From Adiantum capillus-veneris (Eukaryota; Streptophyta; Polypodiopsida; Polypodiales; Pteridaceae): a stretch of DNA of 64,000 bases. The position numbers and the translations under genes are program-made. The DNA lies in contig CM043963.1 in NCBI GenBank assembly GCA_014529385.2, positions 72,002,412 to 72,066,411 on the forward strand. The letters run 5' to 3'. Below are positions 22,766 to 34,593 of the stretch, piece by piece (positions within the stretch are counted from its first letter, which is position 1; the number at the start of each line of letters is the position of its first letter). The notes beneath the pieces are model-generated. The model saw only the letters and a list, made by a program, of their open reading frames with translations, ran no database searches and was not told the DNA's origin.

Positions 22766-22800
<35 letters not shown>
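22515..22800 (+). other. Copia element A 3' untranslated sequence, PPT and start of 3' LTR (probable)
   Basis: Removing element C joins 11186 to the flanking sequence from 22515-22519. A purine tract (GAGTGGGGG) is followed at 22652 by TGTTGGAGC, the usual copia LTR start. A (TC)n tract at about 22768-22798 follows. No second LTR edge was found. Confidence 0.5.
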
Positions 22801-22801
<1 letters not shown>

Positions 22802-22934
22802 ATCTCAACATGATGGTGTGGGGATAGAGGAACCCCCCAATGACTTAGAAGCTTCAGAAGAGGAAGAAGTGCATGTAAGCTAGAAGTGCATGTAAGCTAG
22901 AAGCTTCAAGTGACTAGCACCAAAAAGAGAAACA

Positions 22935-24440
22935 TTGATCTTTCTTCTGCCAGTGAGCCAGCTACAAAATGAAGGCAAGGGGTTGAAAATTCTGCATGTG
23001 TGGATGAAAGACTTTTTGATTTTGCAGTATCTGCACGAGCTGCTGAAATGTTTGACAAGGTCTCTTCTCAATGCCCCATTCATTCTGGATGACCTTATAG
23101 CTCAGTACAATGATTTTCTCAAGTCTAAAAGAGACAAGTTTGAGCTTGAGGTCCACAAGGGCAGGGTGGTTCTTGCTGACATGGTGGTGGTGCACATAAA
23201 AGATTGTGATTCCATAAGACGGTCATACAAGAAGTACCATCAGCTGCCTATTATCTATAGACCCTCATGGTGTCCTATGCACGAATGAGATTGCAAGCTA
23301 ACTAAAGAATCATTTGGATTCCTTCTATTCTTAAATTCTCTATTTGCTAGTCTATTGAATGATCCTTCAGAGGTAATGGATGAGGAGGATCTACCACTTG
23401 ATGAACAAGATGATGAGGACTTGGATTCCAATGAGGTTCTTGAGATTGAGGAGGATATTAATCTTGAGGCAGAGGCTAAAGAGGTGCAATGAAGAAAAAT
23501 ACTTACATTTAAAACATCTGACATCAAACTACCTCTGGATGTCTCTAGCTTTAATGAGAAACAAGTCACATTGATGCTTCTTAGGCTGCTAGACTTCAAA
23601 TTTGCTGAGAGATCCTACATTTTCCTCCATGAAATTCAAAATATATTTTCTTCAAGGGAAAACTTTGCACTTTCCACACTCTCCAAATTTCAAGAGGGGA
23701 GGAGTGAATTTGTATCTAATGACAGCAGTGACAACGAGGCAATGGAAACCTCTAGTAACCCGATGGAGTGTCTCAAACTCTACTTTGACAAGGCAGAAAA
23801 TTATAGAGAGACGCTCCCAGATGAGGCCACCTTTAAAGCTATCAGAAACAACCTCAGGCCATCAACCAGTACTCAAGAAGTAGAGGATTGGTTTATGCAT
23901 CTCACACAAGGGTTCACGAGGTCAGTGGACCTATGGAAAGATGACTTATATATGCAATATGAGAGCTACATGGTAAGCCCCCTCACAACCCCCCCCCCCC
24001 AAAAAAAAAAAAAAATCTAGATGTCACTGTCTTTCTCTAACTTATACTTTTATGTACAGTCATGGATTGTTGAAAAGGATGACTATCTTCACCCTCGGAC
24101 AAGAGAGTACCGTGGAAGGGATGCATCACTAGGACAATACCTTGCCAAACTCTAAGACGCACCCATAATAGTACTCCATAATGGAATGTCCCAAGAGGGA
24201 AGCACTGCAACATTTGCCCTCAAGACACTCTCACGCTTCCTAGGTGGACCAATGCTACCACAAAATGCAAACAAAGTTATCCTCGTCGACAAAGTTTTTG
24301 CTACGAGATGTTTTGGATGTTGTCTAGGGTACACTGGTGGTCGTGCAACTTATTATTACATATACACAGCAATGGCACTCACTTTGGGGAAACAAAACCC
24401 AAATGAACTATTATATTATGGCAAACATGTAATGATCTGA
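22935..24440 (+). pseudogene. Relic gene copy 1 of an unrecognised family
   Basis: One frame runs from 22935 to 23972 with only two stops (TGA 23286-23288, TGA 23490-23492). A GT-AG intron (23973-24059) and a second exon in frame follow, with one TAA at about 24151. The predicted protein has a basic/hydrophobic N-terminus ending YHQLPIIYRPSWCPMHE, an acidic stretch (EEDLPLDEQDDEDL), and a segment NPMECLKLYFDKAENYRETLP. Its C-terminal part has ALKTLSRFLGGPMLPQNANK and YYGKHVM. It aligns over most of its length with the minus-strand relic at 28120-29160, including the intron position. I do not recognise the family. It may be a transposon-encoded accessory protein or a repeat-captured host gene. 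Confidence 0.55.
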
Positions 24441-24865
24441 CACAAGGGTAATGTGCCAAAAGATATCCATTATCTATCATCAAGTTGACAGACTTGTGAC
24501 TTCTATTGTATCTATTATCTCATTAGGCATCTCTTGTACATGTTGTTACCTAAAATCAAAATCTCTTGATCCACCTATGGCTACCATATTGGTTGTCTCT
24601 CTCCACTTTCTCTAGCCTTCACGAGCACACATTAGGAAAAGTTTGGACTCAAATTTGGGCCATGTAAGAAATGTCATGTCAGGTAGAGAGAGATAATAGA
24701 AAATTCATTTTAACCCTTTTTCATACATGTTTTCTAAAATCTGGATATCTTATTCATGCAAGGTATGTTTATTAAAAAACCAAAAAAGTATTCTAGTCAT
24801 GATAACACTTCATTGTGCACGGCGGCTATTGAATTCAATGTCGAATATCTCAATCTTCTACATTT
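24441..24865. other. Non-coding stretch between two relic genes
   Basis: AT-rich sequence without a supported gene. Some of it could be intron or decayed 3' sequence of the upstream relic. Confidence 0.5.
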
Positions 24866-24927
24866 TTGAAAACTAAGCTCTGTTTCCTTGCCTCCTTCTT
24901 CCCCCACATTCCCTCCTGCGTTCCCTC

Positions 24928-24996
24928 TCGCGTGCACGATATTCAAATTGCCAATCTTCTATCGTGCACGCGATATTCAAATTACCATTCTTCTAT
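24928..24996. repeat. Short tandem duplication
   Basis: A unit of about 34 bases (ATATTCAAATTGCCAATC and the following CTTCTATCG) occurs twice in a row with small differences. Confidence 0.8.
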
Positions 24997-25021
24997 CGCC
25001 CCCACCTTCTTCTGCACACAG

Positions 25022-27690
25022 TTTCAATCACTCATGCCTCAATCGACACTTGTAGCTTCTCCACGAAAAACTTCTACGAGGAATAGAAGAGATGTGTATC
25101 ACATGCACATAGAGCTCTCACGCAAGTATGAACTCCTATGCAAGGAAAACAAACATCATATGCTTTCTGAAGCTTCAAAAAGGAGAACTTAAGATCACAG
25201 GGCATGAAAAATGTGGACCTTTGGCTGGATGGCAGAATGTATCCAAAACATCCCGTCACAAACTCCACTCCACCTTTTAAGGATATTATGTTGGAGATGT
25301 ACATCATGGCTTGTATGGCTACACTAAGCAGTTGACTGCAAGAAATGAAGTTCTGCCAACAAGAGAGAGATATTGCATACAACGAGAATATCGTCTTACA
25401 CCAGAAACTCGTGCAATGTACTGAACAAGTTGAAGGCAGCAACAAGGAGACCATCAAGGAGCTTACACAACAACTCAGAGAGAAAAAAACATCGCTAGGT
25501 CTTTGCCAAAGGGAAAGAAAACTAAGAGACATCGAGGACTTGAAAGTTGTTCGGGAGGAATCAAGAAAAGAGTGCAAGCCATCAAGTGATTGCATCTATA
25601 CTTCTTAAGTTTATATCCATAAACTCTCACATCTCTTACTACTAACATGTTTGCACAGATCTTTTCCTGACAAGGAAATGGAACGCAGCACAACCACCTC
25701 CTCGGCCCATTACGGGCTCATATTGAATCACAAAAATGTAGCTGGCTTCTTGGATGATAAGCGCTATGGTAAGATCGTTGCTAAACAGCTTGACAGCATT
25801 TTACAGGAGAATAAACTCTCTGCACGGGACGTTCAATCAATTTTGGATGAAGCTGGTATATCCAATAAGGGATATGCTGCCATTTTCAAGTATGTAGCAT
25901 CATTTGCAATGCTGTTCCACTAGAAAAAGGTTTTGATTCCTAACTCCTCTTACTCAGGTCTATGCAAAGACAAGTCAAAAAGTTCCACATCAAGCACACG
26001 CTACTTCCAAATCCTTTCTCTATTCAAAAAACGAAACATGAAGCCAACAAGGAGGTGCTTCAAAAGCTAGGAAGTCCTTTGCACATTAGATCGACAGACA
26101 GATCACCAATAGAAGAAGAAATGGTCTATGACAATTATAACAATATTTTCTATGATATGATTGTGATGCAATTATACATTGTGCAGTTGTTCGATGTTAC
26201 GCTTGAAGAGTGCAAGGGCATCTTGAAGTTTGTCATCAATCTATATGAGTGCGAGCTTGTAAAGGAGAGGTTGAGCGAGTCACAATCACACTTATGAATA
26301 GAGCTCTAGATGCAAGCATTAGACTAGATGATCCTCAAAACTTTGATGTGTAATATGAGCACAACATTTTCCTTCTTGCCACGTTCAAGGTGCGTAGAAG
26401 TTATGTTTAAGATAATTTATCGTTATGTTTTAGTTGAATGCTTTCAAATGTGCATTATAATAAGTTCAAAATTATCTTTTTAGGTGCCCACTAAGAACTT
26501 TGATATATTGAATTGGGTTTTTCATCAAACAAACATACCAGAAACAATAAGGGAACAGAGAAATGAAAAGAAATTGGATGGGAGGGCATGGGATCCTACA
26601 ATGTAGAGTGGCACATGGCTGGAGACCTAAAAATCTTGAAATGCATGCACAACGTTTCCAAAGGAGCAACAAGCAAAAGCCCTTGCTTGTATTGCATGGG
26701 AGGGGTTCACATCCTTGACAAACCATTTTGCAGAAGAGCTCCGGATAGGCATCTGCGTGATCCTAACGTTCGCCCCAATTTGGATATCCCACTATCTAGA
26801 GTACACATATGCACAATGCATGCACTTTGTAGAATAATAGAAAAACTAATGTTGCTCTCCATCTGTCTTGACTGGACCACTCGGCCTCTCTCTGGGAAGC
26901 AAAGGGCAATCTCAGCCTTAGAGACAGCCTTCTCATAAATGGGTTTGCATGGAGGACATGTCATGATACATCAGGATGAGAAGAGATCGAAAAATTGTCG
27001 GGATGTTCCAAAGAAGTTGTCTATCGGTAGTGTGAAAGCCCGACTCTTCCTTTTCACTATCCACAACTGAACGACAACACAAAAGCCAAAGTGCAAAAGA
27101 AAGACAAGCATTACGATACAACATTTGGAAAAATATGCACAACGCTGTAGTTGACCATGAGACAATGGTGTAGCAAGGACTCGCAAAGCGAATGTATGGA
27201 AAACCTTGGATGCAATATTCAAGTTCTGCGAATTGAACTCATGGACTGATGGCAACTATACAAAATTCCAAGAAGCTGTGGAGACCTTCTACAAGACATT
27301 CATAAGTGCATGGACAAATCAACATATTACTCACTACATGGTACCATAGTTGGTTTGATGACATGATAATCTTTTGAATTGCGAATACTCATCCTTATAA
27401 TGTCTGCATGCTTTGTATGCATCACATTATCTATAATCACATGCCTTGGTTTGGAAGGCAATATGGCAGCTTTGGTGTTTGGTCTACACAGGGCATGGCA
27501 AAAACGCGCTACCAAGCTCACACTGGTTATTTCAGTCACACTCCACATGGAGGTGGTGCGGACAAAGCAAATCGCTTAGAGGAGCTATACCATTGGACGT
27601 ATCAAAAACTAATGCATAGGTCACATCGCAAGGAACAAGTCAAGCAAAGTCAGATTGGCCATGCGATGAGATTAGCCAAAAAACCGTGAA
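25022..27690 (+). pseudogene. Relic of a DDE-transposase-like gene (family not assigned)
   Basis: The frames are broken but collinear. A coiled-coil segment (25345-25605, QQLREKKTSLGLCQRERK) is followed by GYAAIFK, a GT-AG intron (25890-25957) and KSMQRQVKKF. A second likely intron (about 26390-26483) leads to FDILNWVFHQTNIPET. A Cys-containing block then reads WHMAGDLKILKCM and CLYCMGG, followed by PLSRVHICTMHALCRIIEK. The end reads YNHMPWFGRQYGSFGVWSTQGM. The order 'DLK..M, C-x2-C, VHxxTMHALCRI, then a C-terminal YGS..W/F..QG' resembles a widespread eukaryotic transposase-like family, by recall only. Several stops and frame changes make it non-functional. Confidence 0.45.
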
Positions 27691-28119
27691 GAAGGGAGAT
27701 ATGGGAGTTATCGTCTATGGTTAGAAAACATGCCGATAGGTGGCTACAAAAACAGTGCGTGGGAAGGGTTTGGACAACACCATTGCAAGTTATGTCATAA
27801 CTCTCAGCCATAGCAAGATCCAAACACCAAACTTAATGTATCTAGAAGAATCAATGTAATTTTAGCGTTTCATATTGTGAATGATGGTTGCAACAAAATT
27901 AAAAATGTGGCAAGACATTGATACTCTTATTATTTTAACTTTTCATAATGTGAACAATGGTTGCAACAAAAAAAAGTACATTGCAAGACATTGTTACACA
28001 ATCAATCTAACTTCGATGCATAAACAAATATATTCTATTTATTTCTATTCATTTGGAAATGATACAAAATATTATGGCCTCTTGCCCTTATCTGAAGGAA
28101 CCTCGTCCTCGTGCCTTGG

Positions 28120-29160
28120 TCTCTTTGAATGACGCGTTTCTTCATCAGCATCTGTCGCAAGCACGTTGAGGTTGAGCAATTGGATCTCCTCAATGCCTCA
28201 ACCTGCGGGGTCTCTTCTATAAGTTGAATGATTGGCAGCTTTTGTTTCAGCAGATCATGTTTTCCATATTGTGGCAACTAGCGTGGGTCTGTGATTCCAC
28301 AAGCTAGACCATATGTAGCATGTGACAGAAAGGAGCGACTTCACAGGCCATACATGCCAGGCCCTACACCAAAAATTGAGACCGTTGCTTGCTTGTCTAC
28401 CAGCATCACCTTGTCTACGTTCCATCTGATGGCCACGCCTCCTAGACATCTTGAGAGTGTCTTGAATACAAAAAGAGGGAATTCAGCCTTGTCCTCGGAG
28501 AAGCTGGATTGGAAGCAGAGGAAGATTGGTGCATTCAAATTCTCCAAGTACTAACCAAGGGAGGAATTGTTTCCCAAGTCTCCTATACCTCGTCCACAGG
28601 GACGAGGAATGAACTTATCATCATAGACTATGAGCTACGAGAAATAAAAGCCAAGTGTTGGTATATACACATGAAACTCTCATACGGAGAAGTAAAAAAG
28701 TATTTACACAGTAGTATACCTTCTTATTTTTATCTTCTTTGAGTAATGCAGCATTCCATAAGTCAAGTGTACTCTCATTTGCAGAGGATGAGGAAGGTGC
28801 CAATGTCGTTGATGGAGAAATTCTCTCCATCTCTGTGATTCCAAGCCTTCATGTACCACCTGTGTGACTCAGACTCCGTTGGAAGCGTTGCGGCACATGC
28901 GGCTGCATCTTTGTATATCATTGCTAGTGCCTCTGTTGGTTCAATAAACTCACCCGTTGTTACATGAGCATCCATGACAGAATACTTGTCATCTGCAGGG
29001 TCGATTATATTGTCATCCGCTTGTAGATTTTGAGCAACTATAGTAAGGCAATAGTCCTCTCTCAAGTCAAATATTTCATTGATGACATTGATGATCACCG
29101 ATGGGGACAGTTGGGAGCACATTTGTTGGCAAAGGTCCCTCTGGCAACTAAACACCTACT
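28120..29160 (-). pseudogene. Relic gene copy 2 of the same unrecognised family
   Basis: Read on the minus strand it starts near 29155 with a VIINVINEIFDLREDYCLT segment. EPTEALAMIYKDAAACAATLP follows, then STLDLWNAALLKEDKNKK. A GT-AG intron (about 28720-28640) leads to DDKFIPRPCGRGIGDLG, NNSSLG and FKTLSRCLGGVAIRW, NVDKVMLVDK, and QYGKHDLL. Each block has a counterpart in the plus-strand copy (ALKTLSRFLGG, NANKVILVDK, YYGKHVM), at roughly 35-50% identity by eye. A TAG lies after SLG. The two copies face each other across the transposase-like relic. Confidence 0.55.
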
Positions 29161-29202
29161 AAAACACACAAAGCACCACTTGGTGGTTGCACCAACTCGT
29201 CA

Positions 29203-31806
29203 CTAGTGACCGAACGGTGACTGCTCTCGGCCTCCTCTATTGTGTCCCGGTATGAAGGCTTTTAGATGTACTCCCATTAGGAATCGAATGGTTTCAACTC
29301 CATCAAGAGTTTCCACACAAATGAGAATTGTACGTTGCACCACGGAAGGTGAAACACCTTTCATGTCATGATATGTCCAAGCAAATATATCCTTGAGTTC
29401 CTTGAGAAGCTCCTTAAGTACATATTCCTCAATCTCTGTCAGACCTTGGGCAATGAAAACAGGTTTGGACTCCTCACCTAGTTCCTTAACTATCACTGGA
29501 CCATCATAGACTCCATTACTTCCATCGATAGGTTATTTGGGCCTTTGTATACACAATCTTATGCTCCTCCGTGGTGTAGGATTTGAAATGCTCAGGTGCA
29601 AGATGTAAATATGTGGGGTCTTGTTGTTCTATGGACTGTGATTTCTCTTCTGCTTCCTTTTGTTGTTGAGCTAGCTCTTCATTTTGTCATCTCCTTATAG
29701 TATGGCTCAACTTTGGCTTCTCTGTAGCTTCTAGTTGTGCAATGTCAATGGGTTGTGGACTGCACCACATGACATTTTAAAGGTATCAATTATTTACCAA
29801 CTTTCGATGAGCATCACATGCCCCCACATAATTAAGCCATTCTGCTTTAGATTTCTTTTCATTTATCCTAGCATGCACATTTGCTCAATATCGTCGCCTC
29901 TTATATCTCTACTTCTCTTGTTTAATTTTTTATTACGACCTTCCTCCAGTGAAGATTCACTAGATGAATCGCTACTCGTATCTTCTCCTCTCCCGAATAG
30001 ATTGTCAATCAGGACACTGTTGGGCTGCTCTATATGGTTTGTTTCCACATTTGCGCCTATATTCAATTCAAATTATTTGTCCTTAGAGTCGGTTTCAACT
30101 GATGATACAGAATTTGAATCATTTGAGCTATAGTCTTTTGAGACACTACTAGTTTTAGTGTCAATCAAGCCATCACCTTGTAGGTCCCCGCGAGCTATAT
30201 GCATTGCTCCTATCATATTTAAAGATACGAGTTGTGGCATTTCATCCCCTCAAGTGTTACCCAGGTCGCCCCCCTATTTTCCCAAGTGTATATGGTTGCT
30301 GCTATGTGGACCCAATCCACGTTGTCATACTCAATCATCTTAGGTAGAACATCCATATAAGGGGAATCTTCCCCGACATCAGTGTCCTTTTTGTACGTGT
30401 AACAATACTGCAATGGGGCCGAGTTAATGTGGTGTAAGATCTATGATCAATTATAAATCTATTTCCTAGAGGATGTGCTCCACCAGTTACAAGATCAACT
30501 CGACTCCTCTACACTAGTAGCACCCGATTTGAATTGTAGGACATCTAACCAACCCACGTGATAGATGTGACATGTGTATAGGTCAGTTAAAGTCTCTGTT
30601 TGTAGTCCATACTCCCAATTTTTATTTAGAAATGCTCCATCTAGGATTGAGGTGCTAGGGGTGTCCATTGAACTAGATGCAATGTGGCTCTCTATGGTTT
30701 GACCCTTAGTGGTTGCTAATTCAAGAGCACTCGATTGCTCAACTAGCATGGATGTTGACATAGGGGCCTTCGCCTTTAGCTCTCTCCATTGCTCTGCCTT
30801 GCGTAATCTTTCGATTTTCTTTTCCTAGCCGCAAGGATATGTTGCTCAACCTCTTGCACTTCGGCAAGGCTTCTCCCATCATGTAATATAACCTTGGAGG
30901 AGAACAGCTCTGAAGAGTCAGGGAGTGCAGTGAATGGAATATTCACATGCACACTCTCCAGGAGCATGGGGTCTATATTGGTCATGATGGTGAATTTACT
31001 TCCTCACCCCCTTCATTTACATCGCTAGCTCCATATTCAAAGCGAGTGGCTCTACTAAAAGTCTCTTTCAAGAACCTAAACATCCTCGGCCCGAATCGTG
31101 GGCCCATGGCATGCATGCCTTGTCTTAAACTATCGGAATTGGGCATCAAGTAACCTTCCATGATTTTGTAGTCAAAAGAAGAGTCACTAGATTTAATATG
31201 TGGGCCCTGAGTGGTACTACCTTAGGTTCCCGCTGAGGGCCTAAGGCCTAATGTGGAGGAATAATGGGTGTCCACGTAAACGAAGAGACTCTCTATATGA
31301 TCGTCCTCTAGCACACGACCAGAGCATAGGTGCATGTGACCACAACACCCTAGAAGTGTTGGTGAGGGTCCGTGAAGACCGCTCACCTAATTTTTTTGGT
31401 GTTTTGCAACCCAAATTTACTCTCTTTTTTTTCCTTTTTTTTTAGCAATCCACAAATATGGCGTGTGATAGCTCAAAACGAGTGTCTTGTGGTTAGTGAG
31501 ACATGTCGTGCTTTACAGTCCCCAATTCAATTACTTAAGGCCCTTGGAATCCTAAAAACAATCTTCTTTTAGTCGAAAAGAAGGCTAAAATCAGTAAGTC
31601 TAAGGGCGTAAGCGTGAAGGGAAGGGTGGAGGACTTGACCCACATGCCCTCCTCTTGAGAGGGTAGTCTATAGTAGAGTCTATACTATATCATAAGATTG
31701 AGGATTGAGGCTTGGGCTTGGGAAAAGGACAGAAATAAATGGCTTCACGAGGCAGCACAGAGTGCTCCTCGAGCTTGGTGCAGGGAAATCCCTGACAATG
31801 GCGCCA
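29203..31806 (-). mobile_element. Element D: Ty3/gypsy remnant (minus strand)
   Basis: On the minus strand a PBS-like TGGCGCCATTGTCAGGG (31806-31790) resembles the TGGCGCCGTTGCCGGGG type common in plant gypsy elements. Downstream are broken frames: 30985-30776, 30761-30495, 30413-30219 and 30066-29863, the last acidic and Ser-rich. The clearest part is 29496-29203, with LTEIEEYVLKELLKELKDIF and AWTYHDMKGVSPSVVQ. This is the segment that precedes the RT domain in gypsy polyproteins. RT itself is absent; the sequence passes into relic copy 2 near 29160-29203. Confidence 0.65.
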
Positions 31807-32025
31807 AAAATGTGTGCTTTTACTGCATGTGTCAGAGACTGGGGACTTAGCGAACAATTTGTGCAAGCCACGAATGGTTGCAAGCACACAACTAGACTAT
31901 CCTAGTAAGCTCAAAGGGGCCAATCGTGTGTCACTCACCGCTCTATGCTTGCCATCGTGAAGGATTTCGTGCTGCGAAGAAGAGGGAGCCGCTGCCGCTG
32001 CACTCAACTGCCTGGCCGCCACAAT

Positions 32026-32026
<1 letters not shown>

Positions 32027-32114
<88 letters not shown>
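32027..32114. repeat. (CT)n microsatellite
   Basis: About 88 bases of uninterrupted CT. Open frames crossing it (poly-Leu/Ser or poly-Arg/Glu) are artefacts. Confidence 0.97.
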
Positions 32115-32115
<1 letters not shown>

Positions 32116-32234
32116 GCATACATACACACACAGACACACACACTCGTGAGCACACGATGGAGAAGAAGGTAGAGGTAGAGCAAGAGTACTTCTTTAGCAT
32201 GCACCTCCAGAATGAGGATTTTAGGTCAAAGCGA

Positions 32235-32243
32235 CCTTTTATA
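32235..32243 (-). promoter_or_regulatory. TATA box in element D LTR
   Basis: Minus-strand CATATAAAAGGTCGC fits a core promoter about 420 bases before the LTR/PBS junction. Confidence 0.5.
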
Positions 32244-32329
32244 TGCACCTACGCACCTATAGGACCGACAAGCTTAGTCCATGACTCAAATAAAGTGATA
32301 AGGCGTCCGTCAAAGGTGATAGGGTGTGC

Positions 32330-33570
32330 GTAAGTGATTAATAAAGGGACAAGAAGTCAAACTTGAAGGCAGTGTGCAATTCATGCTTGGTAGGCCGCTA
32401 TTTCCATTAGGAAAGTAGATTTCTAAGTTTTGGGTTTGTAAATGGAGGTGGATGCCGATGATGTAGTATGCAATTGGATTGGAATTGGTTTTTCAAAGAT
32501 TGTAATTGAAGCTATCATTGATTCCAGGCGTAAACTTTGAGATTCTTTCTCACTTCCTACTGCTATTAATTGTAAATTTATAATCAAAACTCAATCATCT
32601 TTCATATTTATGCTCTAATTTTGAGGTTATCTAGTTTCTAGCACTAAACTATCCATCTTTGCACCTTGACCTTTTGGTTCTTAGTCTATAAGATGATCTT
32701 TGTACACAACTAGAGGCCCGGTGCCTACTCGGTCTCCCTTGGAAACTAATGCACTCCGACAAAGTTGGTGCATATCGACAATGGTGTATGCAATCAGAAT
32801 CTTTAATTGAAGTTTCTCTACCGATTACATGGGTAAACTTTGCTACAAGTTTGCACTTCCTACTACTGTTAACATCAATTTTGTGCTCATAGATCTCTTG
32901 CATCATTTGAAATGCTCACGGAGTTTTCTTTGTACTAAAGCATCTTCAAAGGAAGGGGCTCCTAGGTGATATCCACGTCTCTCGTATATAAAGCTACTAG
33001 AGGTTGTGTCCCAAGACCCTGTTCCTCTCATTATGTGAGAGGTGGATGTGTGGTGCATGGTTGTCATGCTATAACTGTGGATTCCCTATTGTCAAAACCA
33101 TTGTGTGACTATGGTATACCAAGATCCTCAATTCCCTACCTCAGCCAACTGTACAAAAGCCTCAAAAACTTGATATGATAACTGATCATGTGACAGGCAC
33201 TCATATGACATCTCCCTGAACCTATCTAGAGGGCATGTGGTGTGAAATAGGGTCATGGGTGGTGCAGTGAACTCGGCTCGAACAATATTACGAGATGCTC
33301 TAGATTAGCTCAATATCATATGTTCCATCATGGTACCCGTGACTACTCTATTTGTGTCCACCAATGTACAGCTAAGCCTGGCGTCCATACTGTGGCTCCG
33401 TACATCAATACGGGCATGACAAGAGTGTCAAAAAGGCAACCCTTCATCCCAAGCTCCTGGAAGTGTGCTTGGTGGCACTGTCTCTCTACATAGACAATAC
33501 ATCATATCCCCATGTTAACTTAAGGCTACGCCAAGAGTGTTGTGACAAATAAAAGAAAACGACCCGTACA
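32330..33570. other. Intergenic or LTR-derived sequence
   Basis: No supported gene. Two segments (about 32475-32590 and 32795-32895) are loosely similar. Each has AATTGAAG, GTAAACTTTG and CACTTCCTACT followed by TGTTAA or TATTAA, suggesting an old tandem duplication. Confidence 0.4.
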
Positions 33571-33571
33571 C

Positions 33572-33673
33572 GTGCACACACACACACACACACACACATA
33601 GAATCATGACACTAAGAAAGAGAGTGCCATGGTTGCAATTGTGTAGGGTAAAGAAATTGAAAGCGAGGCAATA

Positions 33674-33724
<51 letters not shown>

Positions 33725-33729
33725 AGCGT

Positions 33730-33764
<35 letters not shown>
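33572..33764. repeat. Microsatellite cluster (CA)n, (GT)n, (GA)n
   Basis: CA run at about 33572-33598, GT run at 33677-33722 and GA run at about 33735-33764, separated by short unique DNA. Confidence 0.95.
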
Positions 33765-33769
<5 letters not shown>

Positions 33770-34590
33770 ATACTATGAGAAGAGTGCCAAGATATAAGGT
33801 GCTTCGTCTTAAGATTTATAAAATATATTACCTTGGTGGTGGGGGTATATTTGTTCCTTTTGGAATGTTATGTTCTTGTGTGCACAAGGATTTTCAGAAA
33901 AAGAATATTCTGTTCATGATTTGATTTCTATATAAGCTACTTGCACATTTTTTAACACTAGAAGACAAAGGGTGGTGTGCTTTCTACAAAGCCAAAAAGA
34001 AGTTCAAGAAAGGTGCTGAAGTGAGTTTTAAACATTCATGGTGTATGCAAAAAGGTTGGGTGATATTGTGAAGGCTTAAAGAAGCCTGGATGAAAGTGAG
34101 AGGGTCATGATATTGCAAAGATTTCCATTTTGTGTAGAGTGGGCATCTCTCATGAAACACAAAAAGCTCCCAAAAGAGTTAGTGTACTATATGTGCATGA
34201 TATCACGTGAGCCCAACACAATGATTCTGTTATATGGCTATCTATGGTAAGTCATTCTTTTCTTTTAGATTGTTATATAAATGGAAAATGTCATGAATAT
34301 TCCTGATTATCATGAGGGCACGTAGCAATTTAAGTACTACATAGTAAAGCATTTATGCCTCAATTCTATATACCATGGGATATTGAATGAACATTGAACC
34401 CCAAGCAATGGGATCGATGACATTGAATTGAGAGACAATTCTCGATGACATTGAATTGAGACACAATTCTCACGACATACGATAGCCACATAGCCATTAG
34501 ATTCGCTCAAGTTTACTTTTTTTGTTTGAGTTCACTTTTGCTTGGGGTGGTTTACTTTATTACGAAGTGAAGTGACTATGGGAGTAATGA
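33765..34590. other. AT-rich intergenic DNA with a short tandem duplication
   Basis: No gene seen. At about 34412-34470 a 30-base unit (GATGACATTGAATTGAGA plus ACAATTCTC) is repeated. Confidence 0.5.
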
Positions 34591-34593
34591 AAT

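Larger units (their letters stand above)
18..22800 (+). mobile_element. Element A: decayed Ty1/copia retrotransposon, split by two younger LTR elements
   Basis: The domain order is gag, zinc knuckle, protease, integrase, reverse transcriptase, RNase H, which is the Ty1/copia order. Coding runs from 352 to 4200, is interrupted by element B, and resumes from about 10702 to 11066. The 3' untranslated part is interrupted by element C and resumes at 22515. A GTGGGGG purine tract then precedes TGTTGGAG near 22652, which looks like a PPT followed by a copia 3' LTR start. A TGGTAT at 18 resembles the initiator-Met PBS, which would place the 5' LTR left of the window; this is weak. The far end of the 3' LTR was not found and may be truncated near 22800. 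Several nonsense codons make the element inactive. Confidence 0.75.
31811..32330 (-). repeat. Element D 5' LTR (only the PBS-side edge is defined)
   Basis: The LTR ends CA at 31812-31811, four T residues before the PBS. It contains a long (CT)n run at 32027-32114 and a TATAAAAGG box at about 32243-32235 read on the minus strand. The outer edge to the right is not determined because no second LTR is in the window. Confidence 0.5.

Noticed and set aside
31926-32333. 135-codon plus-strand frame and 101-codon minus-strand frame
   Set aside because: Both cross an 88-base (CT)n tract inside a probable LTR; an artefact of the repeat.
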